NCBI RefSeq assembly: GCF_000377665.1
Contig: NZ_KB898650.1
Coordinates: 1-64,000 of the forward strand
DNA: 64,000 nucleotides
Source: Vreelandella zhanjiangensis DSM 21076
GTDB lineage: Bacteria; Pseudomonadota; Gammaproteobacteria; Pseudomonadales; Halomonadaceae
Direction of reading: 5' to 3'
Shown: positions 58,056 through 64,000 of the stretch, one piece after another
Layout of the letters: every line of letters begins with the position of its first letter
Numbering within the stretch: position 1 is the first letter of the stretch
Translations under genes and position numbers: made by a program
Notes under the pieces: generated by a model
Seen by the model: the letters and a program-made list of their open reading frames with translations, nothing else
What the model was told of the DNA's origin: nothing
Databases searched by the model: none

Positions 58056-59729
58056 ATGCTTACTCAGCTAGCGATTCAAGATTACGCCATTGTCGACCGC
58101 CTTGAGCTTGACCTGACCCACGGCATGACCGCCATTACTGGGGAAACAGGTGCAGGCAAATCCATCCTGCTAGGGGCCCTTGGCCTGTGCCTTGGCGAAC
58201 GCGCCGATGCGGGCAGCGTGCGCCACGGGCGTGAGCGCACCGATCTTTCTGCGCGCTTCGATATTCAGCGCCTGCCCGCGGCCGTCGAATGGCTGGCCGC
58301 TCGCGAACTGCCCACCGATGAGTGCCTGCTGCGCCGGGTGGTGACGGCAAGCGGCCGCTCAAAAGCATGGATCAACGGTCAGCCTGCAACGATCACCGAC
58401 CTGAAATCTCTCGGCGAGCAGCTGATACAGATACATGGCCAGCATGCTCACCAGGCGCTAATGCGCGAAGAAGTGCATCTGGCCCTGCTGGATGACTACG
58501 CCGGTTTGCATGAAGCGCGTAGCCAGCTATCAGAGACCTACCGCGAATGGCGCACTGCCCGGCGGCGGCTCAAAAAACTCAGTGAAGAAGGAAGCGAGGT
58601 AGAGGCCAAGCGCCAGCTGCTGCGCTACCAGCTAGAAGAGCTGGACCAGTTAAGCCTCGGCGAAAGCGAACTGCAGACGCTGGAAGAAGAGCAGCAAACG
58701 CTTGCCCACGCTGAAGAAACCCTGCGTGAAACCCAGCTTGCTGCCGACTGCTGCGCAAGCGACGACGGCGGCGCGCTGTCACTTCTCAATCAGGCCTATG
58801 CCCACTTGAGCGCCCTACCGGGTAGCGATAAAGGCATGCTGGCCAATACGCTTGCCATGCTGGGCGATGCGCGCATTCAGGTGGAAGAAGCCGCCAGCGA
58901 GCTGCACCGCTTTGCCAGCACCACTGAGCTTGACCCTGAGCGTTTAGCCTGGGTGGACGAGCGCCTGGCCGATATCCATCGCGTAGCGCGTAAGCATCAC
59001 GTGGCGCCAGAAGAAGTCTGCACGTTGCATACAGAACTTCAGCAGGAAGTGGCTCAGCTAGAAGCCAGCGATGATGACCTTGAGGCGCTGGGCAACCAGG
59101 TGGCCGAGTGCCGTGAACGCTACCGCAGCGACGCGAAGAAGATCAGCGAGGCCCGCCAAAAGGCAGCTCTGCGCCTAGGCAAGGAAGTACAGCAACAGTT
59201 GGCTTTCTTGGCGATGGGTAAGGCACGCTTTGAAGTAGCGGTTTCCGCTCGTGAAACGCCGACACCTGAAGGTCTGGATAACGTGCAGTTTTTAATTAGC
59301 GCCAACCCAGGCCAGCCTGCGCGCCCGTTAGCCAAAGTTGCCTCTGGCGGCGAGCTTTCGCGCATTAGCTTGGCGATTCAGGTGGTAGCGGCCTCGCACT
59401 CGACCATTCCAAGCCTGGTATTTGATGAAGTGGACGTGGGTATTTCAGGCGCCACGGCGGAAATCGTCGGTCAGCTGCTGCGCAAGCTGGGCGAAAATGG
59501 CCAGGTAATGACCGTTACGCACTTGCCCCAGGTGGCGGCACAAGCGCATCAGCATCTGCATATAGAAAAGCATGCCAAACGCGATACCACACTTACCCAC
59601 ATGGCGTTACTCGACGAGCGTGGCCGCATCAGCGAGCTTGCCCGTATGCTGGGCGGGGTAAAGCTTTCCGACCAAACGCTGGCGCACGCTCGCGAAATGC
59701 TGCATGCCAGCCAACGCCCTCCGCATTAA
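58056..59729 (+). CDS. recN: DNA repair protein RecN
   Basis: SMC-like ATPase in double-strand break repair. The 557-residue protein has Walker A GETGAGKSILLGALGLCLGERAD, a central coiled-coil region (residues about 150-360), the signature-like ASGGELSRISLAI and Walker B LVFDEVDVGISG, and ends in an HLPQVAAQAHQH segment with a short tail. It is divergent from grpE and convergent with fur, with a terminator between. Confidence 0.96.
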   Translation: MLTQLAIQDYAIVDRLELDLTHGMTAITGETGAGKSILLGALGLCLGERADAGSVRHGRERTDLSARFDIQRLPAAVEWLAARELPTDECLLRRVVTASGRSKAWINGQPATITDLKSLGEQLIQIHGQHAHQALMREEVHLALLDDYAGLHEARSQLSETYREWRTARRRLKKLSEEGSEVEAKRQLLRYQLEELDQLSLGESELQTLEEEQQTLAHAEETLRETQLAADCCASDDGGALSLLNQAYAHLSALPGSDKGMLANTLAMLGDARIQVEEAASELHRFASTTELDPERLAWVDERLADIHRVARKHHVAPEEVCTLHTELQQEVAQLEASDDDLEALGNQVAECRERYRSDAKKISEARQKAALRLGKEVQQQLAFLAMGKARFEVAVSARETPTPEGLDNVQFLISANPGQPARPLAKVASGGELSRISLAIQVVAASHSTIPSLVFDEVDVGISGATAEIVGQLLRKLGENGQVMTVTHLPQVAAQAHQHLHIEKHAKRDTTLTHMALLDERGRISELARMLGGVKLSDQTLAHAREMLHASQRPPH

Positions 59730-59770
59730 TCGCACCTGCCCGTTCCCTCATCGATAATTATTAGCCACGC

Positions 59771-59821
59771 AAAACACCCCCATCCCGCTTCCTGTCTAAA
59801 CAGGGGCAGCATGGGGGTTTT
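59771..59821. terminator. Bidirectional terminator between recN and fur
   Basis: AAAACACCCCCAT (59771-59783) pairs with ATGGGGGTTTT (59811-59821) with one bulge, enclosing a second CCTGT...ACAGG hairpin. Both strands have a T run. Confidence 0.8.
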
Positions 59822-59859
59822 AGGCTGTGGCTAAAAAATAGCTGGCTGGGGCTAGCCGC

Positions 59860-60312
59860 CTATTTTTTGTTGATCGACACGTTGACCTGGCGCGTTACGT
59901 CCGACCCACGAGGGCGCACATAAAGTACCAAGGCATGATCGACCAGCTCATAGCCGTGCTCTTCGGCGATCTCTTGCTGACGTCGTTCGATGATGTCATC
60001 GAGAAACTCGATGATTTCACCACTTTCTAGACACACCATATGGTCGTGGTGGTCTTCTTGCGTCATCTCAAATACTGCATGGCCGCCGTCAAAATTATGA
60101 CGAATTACCAAACCGGCTGACTCAAATTGGGTCAGCACGCGGTAAACGGTTGCCAAGCCAACATCCTCGCCCGCATCAATCAGTGTTTTATACACTTCTT
60201 CTGCGCTAAGGTGGTGTTGACCCGAAGCATTTTCGAGAATCTGAAGGATCTTGACGCGCGGCAGGGTCACTTTCAGCCCGGCTTTGCGCAGTTCATGGTT
60301 CTGATCGGCCAT
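59860..60312 (-). CDS. fur: Ferric uptake regulator Fur
   Basis: Iron-sensing repressor. The 150-residue protein has the winged-helix start MADQNHELRKAGLKVTLPRVKIL, DVGLATVYRVLTQFE recognition helix, the metal-binding HHDHMVCLESGEIIEF, and a C-terminal dimer domain. It lacks the second cysteine of the E. coli CxxC (C-L-E-S here), as in Pseudomonas Fur, so any structural zinc site differs. The start is ATG 60312; a frame 110 codons further upstream runs through bamE antisense and is rejected. It is divergent from bamE. Confidence 0.95.
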   Translation of the reverse strand: MADQNHELRKAGLKVTLPRVKILQILENASGQHHLSAEEVYKTLIDAGEDVGLATVYRVLTQFESAGLVIRHNFDGGHAVFEMTQEDHHDHMVCLESGEIIEFLDDIIERRQQEIAEEHGYELVDHALVLYVRPRGSDVTRQVNVSINKK

Positions 60313-60384
60313 GGTTGCTCTTCGCAGTAACAGGTTAGGTCGGGTATGATCGACCGAAACCACGATAGTGAAGAACAGGCTCAA

Positions 60385-60855
60385 ATGCAAAAATTGACTC
60401 GCATCATCACACTTTCCGTTGCCCTTACCGTTGTAAGTGGCTGTAGTTACGTTGGCGTTTACAAGCGTGACATTCCGCAAGGCAACCTGGTGACTAAAGA
60501 AATGGTCAACCAGCTTCAGCCAGGCATGACTCAGGAGCAGGTTACCTACGTAATGGGTCGCCCGCTGATGGAGGCGCCGTTTGATTCCAACCAATGGGAT
60601 TATGTGTACCGTTTGGACGAAGCTTACGGTGGCGTTGAACAACGCCGCGTAACGCTGACGTTCGATCCGTCGGGCCGATTATCCAATGTACAGCAGCAAG
60701 GCGATTTCTCAGGCGATCTTCCGGTCAGCACAGACACTGGCCTTGGGCCAGCTCTTGAAGGCGCTGATCCGTTAGACGCGCTTCCTCAGGAGAGTATTCG
60801 GACACAGACACCTGAGACGGCACCTGCGCCTCAGCCGATCCTGCGCTCCGAGTAA
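60385..60855 (+). CDS. bamE: Outer membrane assembly lipoprotein BamE
   Basis: Lipoprotein of the BAM complex that inserts outer membrane proteins. The 156-residue protein has a lipobox TVVSGC with Cys20 as lipidation site, then IPQGNLVTKEMVNQLQPGMTQEQVTYVMGRP, the classic SmpA/OmlA motif, and a longer Pro/Gln-rich C-terminal tail. The start is ATG 60385. The fur-bamE divergent pair is conserved; older names are omlA and smpA. Confidence 0.94.
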   Translation: MQKLTRIITLSVALTVVSGCSYVGVYKRDIPQGNLVTKEMVNQLQPGMTQEQVTYVMGRPLMEAPFDSNQWDYVYRLDEAYGGVEQRRVTLTFDPSGRLSNVQQQGDFSGDLPVSTDTGLGPALEGADPLDALPQESIRTQTPETAPAPQPILRSE

Positions 60856-60858
60856 CGC

Positions 60859-61170
60859 TTACTGGCCACTCGCCTGGCGCTTTGCACGCTCCAGGCGGGC
60901 GGCCTTTGGGTCGATCTGCAGAGGGCGGTACACTTCAACGCGATCCCCGGCACGCAATGTTTGCGTATCGGGATTGCGCAGCGCCTTGCCAAAAATTCCC
61001 AGCGGCGCCTTGGTGAACGTATCTTCGGTCAGCTCGGGGAAGAGCTCTGGCAAGTTAGCCAGTGCCACGGCTTGGCGCGCAGTCGTGCCTTGAGGCACCT
61101 GTAAGGCCACCAGGCGCTGTTTGGCAGGCAATGCAAAGGCTACCTCTACTGGCAGGCTGTTATCGCCCAT
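60859..61170 (-). CDS. rnfH: RnfH/UPF0125 family protein
   Basis: A small ubiquitin-like (beta-grasp) protein of unknown role. The 103-residue sequence has VEVAFALPAKQRLVALQVPQGTT and the end GIFGKALRNPDTQTLRAGDRVEVYRPLQIDPKAARLERAKRQ, which is the UPF0125 pattern. It starts inside the last codons of ratA (11-base overlap). The ratA-rnfH pair is near universal in gammaproteobacteria. Confidence 0.9.
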   Translation of the reverse strand: MGDNSLPVEVAFALPAKQRLVALQVPQGTTARQAVALANLPELFPELTEDTFTKAPLGIFGKALRNPDTQTLRAGDRVEVYRPLQIDPKAARLERAKRQASGQ

Positions 61171-61594
61171 ACAGCTCGTCAGCGCGTTTGGTGAAGGCAT
61201 CTACCAGTTGGCCAGCAATTTGCTGGAATAAACGTCCAAAAGCCATGCTTAACAGACGGCTGGCAAATTCAAACTCCATTTCCAGGCTGACTTTGCAGGC
61301 ATTTTCTCCCATCGGGGTAAAAAGCCAGCGCCCTTTTAAGCGTTTAAACGGCCCTTTCACCAACGACATTTCAATTTGTTCGGGGGTAAACAGTTCGTTA
61401 CGCGTAGTGATGGTTTGCTCCACCCCCGCGCGACCCAGGGTCATTTCCCCGATTAAATGGGTTTCGTCACGCTCAAGTAAGCGTGCCCGACTGCAACCCG
61501 GCAAAAATTCGGGGTAGCGTTCGAAATCGTTGACCAGATCGAACATTTGCTGGGGGGTGTGCCGCACCAAGGCGGAACGATTGACGGTTGGCAT
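61160..61594 (-). CDS. ratA: Ribosome association toxin RatA (COQ10/START family)
   Basis: START-domain protein; the E. coli member blocks 70S formation when overexpressed and family members aid ubiquinone synthesis. The 144-residue protein has the family core MFDLVNDFERYPEFLPGC and FKRLKGRWLFTPMGENACKVSLEMEFEF. AGAGG precedes ATG 61594. It is divergent from smpB and coupled to rnfH. Confidence 0.93.
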   Translation of the reverse strand: MPTVNRSALVRHTPQQMFDLVNDFERYPEFLPGCSRARLLERDETHLIGEMTLGRAGVEQTITTRNELFTPEQIEMSLVKGPFKRLKGRWLFTPMGENACKVSLEMEFEFASRLLSMAFGRLFQQIAGQLVDAFTKRADELYGR

Positions 61595-61720
61595 TGACCT
61601 CTCCGCTGACTTCACAGTGCCCAAAGCGTATCATGGGAAACATTTTTTCAGACCTTGAATGGTATCACGCCTCCCCATATAACGAAGGGGGTGCCACTGA
61701 CAGATTACAGATGAGGTTTC

Positions 61721-62212
61721 ATGGCCACTAAGAAAGGTAACAGTAAGGGCCCCGGCAGCAGCGTCATTGCCCAGAACAAGAAGGCACGGTTTGAGTACCA
61801 TATTGACGAAACCTTCGAGGCAGGTCTTGTGCTCGCGGGCTGGGAAGTCAAAAGCCTGCGCGCCGGTAAAGCCCAGCTCACCGACACCTATATTCTGGTG
61901 CGCAACGGCGAGGCGTTTTTATTGGGTAGCCATATCATGCCGCTCAACACGGCAAGCACCCATGAAATAGCCGACCCCACGCGTACCCGTAAATTGTTGC
62001 TGCATCGTAAAGAAATAGCCAAAATCTTTTCGATTACTCAGGACAAGGGCCACACCTGCGTGCCGCTCAAGCTCTACTGGAAGCGCAATAAAGTGAAGTG
62101 TGAATTGGCGCTGGTGACCGGTAAGCAGCTGCATGACAAGCGTGCGACAGAAAAAGATCGTGACTGGAGTCGTCAAAAAGGTCGAATTATGCGGGAACAT
62201 AACAAGGCATAA
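61721..62212 (+). CDS. smpB: SsrA-binding protein SmpB
   Basis: Binds tmRNA and brings it to stalled ribosomes. The 163-residue protein has the family pattern [35 protein letters not shown] and the basic tail [14 protein letters not shown]. The tmRNA gene follows 45 bases downstream, so protein and RNA partner are encoded together. Confidence 0.97.
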   Translation: MATKKGNSKGPGSSVIAQNKKARFEYHIDETFEAGLVLAGWEVKSLRAGKAQLTDTYILVRNGEAFLLGSHIMPLNTASTHEIADPTRTRKLLLHRKEIAKIFSITQDKGHTCVPLKLYWKRNKVKCELALVTGKQLHDKRATEKDRDWSRQKGRIMREHNKA

Positions 62213-62257
62213 CTGGTCAATTACTTGTGAGCACGTTAGAATGCTCACCTGAAATAA

Positions 62258-62635
62258 GGGGGCGACATGGTTTCGACGCCGGTGACAACCCTTGCGGTGC
62301 ATGCCGAGAGCGTGATGTATCTCGTAAATCCCACATCACGAAAAATAGTCGCAAATGACGAAAACTACGCTCAAGGCGCGCTAGCAGCTTAAACTGTTAG
62401 CTTCTTGTCTGGCCCCAAGGTGATGTGCCTATTCATCATTGAGGGGATACGAGCTAAAGCTGATAGGACCGCGTTTGGTGGTGTCTTCTCGCCAAGCGTT
62501 AAATTTTAGAAGGCTCGCGTTGCTGAATCCTGATCGTCGGAGTCAGTGACGTTAAAACAAATGACGAAATCTAAGCATGTAGAGCCAATAGGCGCGTGCT
62601 GGCGGACGCGGGTTCAATTCCCGCCGCCTCCACCA
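62258..62635 (+). ncRNA. ssrA: Transfer-messenger RNA (tmRNA)
   Basis: About 378 bases. The 5' GGGGGCG pairs with 3' CGCCTCC before the encoded ACCA, forming the tRNA-like acceptor, and GTTCAATTC is the T loop. The resume codon is GCA at 62351 and the tag reads ANDENYAQGALAA then TAA (62390). This tag is longer than the common ten-residue type by three residues. A terminator follows. Confidence 0.95.
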
Positions 62636-62651
62636 GACACCCCTTCGAATC

Positions 62652-62675
62652 AAGCACCTTTAGGTGCTTTTTTCG
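62652..62675 (+). terminator. Intrinsic terminator after ssrA
   Basis: AAGCACC pairs with GGTGCTT around a TTTA loop, followed by TTTTTTC. Confidence 0.85.
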
Positions 62676-62700
62676 TTTCTACAGTCAGCCTTTGCATTAG

Positions 62701-63099
62701 CTACCTGACGCAGCTCAGGTCACCCTCTTCGCAGCTGCCATGCTCTTGCAGTCTCTGCGTGCGCGCTCTAGTGAGTGCTTCAAGACAGCCATTGCGTACC
62801 ATAGGCTGAGCGCTGCCGCCTTCTACTGCACTACTCTCGAACGCACATTCAGCGTCACGAAAACCAATCCACTTGCGCTGGGCCGCTCTGAGCTTTTCAA
62901 GTGACGACCCATTATTCTCAAGCCTTCCGATCAGTGCCTGATAAGCCTCGTTAAGCTCATCATCAGCCATTTGATACGTTTGCGCCGAGCACTGGGTCAT
63001 TTCCATCTGTGTTTTAGGACTATCACACTCTTCATTGGCGCTTACCCAGCCGCTGAAAATCAAAAGCCCCACGCCTGTCCATAGTGACCATAATCGCAT
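62701..63099 (-). CDS. LprI-like lysozyme inhibitor-type protein (DUF1311)
   Basis: A secreted 132-residue protein with signal peptide MRLWSLWTGVGLLIFSGWVSA. The mature part has the DUF1311 pattern ECDSPKTQMEMTQCSAQTYQMADDELNEAYQAL, then QRKWIGFRDAECAFE, with two more cysteines in the last third. Such proteins include the lysozyme inhibitor LprI, but the function here is unknown. A lone gene between ssrA and zinT. Confidence 0.8.
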   Translation of the reverse strand: MRLWSLWTGVGLLIFSGWVSANEECDSPKTQMEMTQCSAQTYQMADDELNEAYQALIGRLENNGSSLEKLRAAQRKWIGFRDAECAFESSAVEGGSAQPMVRNGCLEALTRARTQRLQEHGSCEEGDLSCVR

Positions 63100-63193
63100 C
63101 GTGATACCTATTGCTGGTTAATAAAGCCAAAGCGGCAACATTCGTTTTATCTGCACTACAGATTAGCTCCTTTTTCATGCTCTCATAACAGCA

Positions 63194-63219
63194 AGACGCC
63201 AGCAGTTCTGCTGGCGTCT
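63194..63219 (-). terminator. Hairpin between zinT and the LprI-like gene
   Basis: AGACGCCAGCA/TGCTGGCGTCT, an 11-bp stem with a four-base loop. The minus-strand tail (TGCTGTTATG) has few T's. Likely end of zinT transcripts. Confidence 0.55.
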
Positions 63220-63248
63220 ATAACTACCTATAAAACAGCAACTCAATC

Positions 63249-63977
63249 TTAGTGAGCGATCATTTCTTCAACAATTTCATCACCGTTTAACTCAGACGGG
63301 TAGTATGTCGGCCAGTGAGTGACTTCTTCCAGCAGAGCTTCGCGGTCATCACCCCAGTAAAGATGGAAGTGGTGCGCGTCGGTTGGGTAGATATCGTGGT
63401 CGCTGAATTGAATGTACTGGGGAAGATTGTCAGCGGCGTCCTCGCCCTCTAGTTCGAAAATAAACCGTACGCCGCGGTTGCCCGCTTCGTAGGTTAAAAT
63501 TTCGTAGCCATCATATTGATACTCGCCCGTGTTCTCTTCTCCGTTTTCGTAGAAGGTGACGTTATTGCCTTCGATAACGATACGGTCAACCGCTGTTTGG
63601 TAACCGGTGCCGTAGTACTCCTTGTACTCTTCCGCCGTTTTATCGCCATGCTCGGCTTTATGGTCAAACACTTTATCCAGCGTGCCATCTTCTAGATAGG
63701 GATAGACGGACTGCCAATCGCCTTCCCAATCAGAAAGCGGGCGGTCCGCCACCTGATCATCACTAAAATGCCCTGAATAGATATCGCTGTTGTGATCATG
63801 TCTGTGGTCATGCGAATGGTCATGGCCATGAGAGTGGTCGTGTGAATGATTATGTGAGTGGCCATGATCATGGTCGTGGTGTTCATGCTTGTCATCTGCA
63901 ACCACCGACTGAATACCTGCCAATGCCAGCGAGCTGATGGCTAATGCGCTGAGTGCTTTGGATGAGAGTAACGGCAT
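63249..63977 (-). CDS. zinT: ZinT-like periplasmic zinc-binding protein with His-rich arm
   Basis: Binds and shuttles zinc (or cadmium) in the periplasm. The 242-residue protein has a signal peptide (MPLLSSKALSALAISSLALAGIQSVVA), then a histidine/aspartate-rich stretch at about residues 31-62 (HDHGHSHNHSHDHSHGH), and a ZinT/YodA body (SDWEGDWQSVYPYLEDGTLD, VRFIFELEGEDAADNLPQYIQFSDHDI) with the conserved zinc histidines in PTDAHHFHLYWGDD. The arm is longer than in E. coli ZinT, which lacks it. The upstream promoter lies beyond the window edge, so Zur control cannot be checked. Confidence 0.92.
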   Translation of the reverse strand: MPLLSSKALSALAISSLALAGIQSVVADDKHEHHDHDHGHSHNHSHDHSHGHDHSHDHRHDHNSDIYSGHFSDDQVADRPLSDWEGDWQSVYPYLEDGTLDKVFDHKAEHGDKTAEEYKEYYGTGYQTAVDRIVIEGNNVTFYENGEENTGEYQYDGYEILTYEAGNRGVRFIFELEGEDAADNLPQYIQFSDHDIYPTDAHHFHLYWGDDREALLEEVTHWPTYYPSELNGDEIVEEMIAH

Positions 63978-64000
63978 CTTTCAGACTTCCTTTTCCAGTG

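Noticed and set aside
62546-62809. An 87-codon frame across the end of ssrA
   Set aside because: It spans tmRNA acceptor sequence and the terminator; not a gene.

Overview
The window looks like a chromosomal segment of a Halomonas-type gammaproteobacterium (Halomonadaceae, Oceanospirillales). This is inferred from gene content and order: Pseudomonas-like blocks such as yggS-proC-yggT-metX-metW and dksA-gluQ-cbrAB-pcnB-folK-panBC, acidic proteins, a fairly GC-rich sequence, and a tmRNA tag read as ANDENYAQGALAA. Almost everything is housekeeping. No phage, insertion sequence or CRISPR array was seen.

Region by region. 0-1.4 kb: tyrS, running toward the left edge, followed by what looks like an rRNA operon promoter. 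1.4-8.7 kb: anmK, then yggS-proC-yggT-metX-metW (PLP homeostasis, proline and methionine synthesis), convergent with sfsA and an aminotransferase gene. 8.9-19.8 kb: dksA-gluQ, then cbrX-cbrA-cbrB, an 840-base gap holding a CrcZ-like small RNA, then pcnB-folK-panB-panC-panD. 20-22.5 kb: a thiolase and an MFS exporter. 22.5-37.5 kb, all on the minus strand: ftsH-folP-glmM-tpiA-secG, tRNA-Leu, tRNA-fMet, rimP-nusA-infB-rbfA-truB-rpsO-pnp, the classic translation and RNA-decay cluster. 37.8-45.1 kb: rlmE divergent from yhbY, then dapB-carA-carB-greA. 45.2-53.8 kb: an accessory block set between dapB and dnaJ, with a DUF2218 gene, a FecBCD-type metal/siderophore ABC importer, a three-subunit GMC dehydrogenase with triheme cytochrome c, and an EamA transporter. 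53.8-64 kb: grpE-dnaK-dnaJ with sigma-32-like promoters, recN with an SOS-like box, fur, bamE, rnfH-ratA, smpB-ssrA, an LprI-like protein and a His-rich ZinT.

The most interesting signal is at 14.8-15.5 kb. Downstream of cbrB there is a near-perfect sigma-54 promoter, palindromic half-sites upstream of it, and a roughly 450-nt untranslated stretch carrying at least seven A-rich AAN-repeat motifs (Hfq/Crc-type sites) and ending in a strong intrinsic terminator. This is the layout of the Pseudomonas CbrAB-CrcZ carbon catabolite repression cascade. A second notable feature is an approximately 80-bp direct repeat (last 52 bases 50/52 identical). It copies the 3' end of the ABC ATPase gene and brackets the dehydrogenase operon, so it looks like the scar of an insertion or recombination event.

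Starts were chosen from ribosome-binding sites and family alignment from memory. All functions are by motif recognition without database searches.
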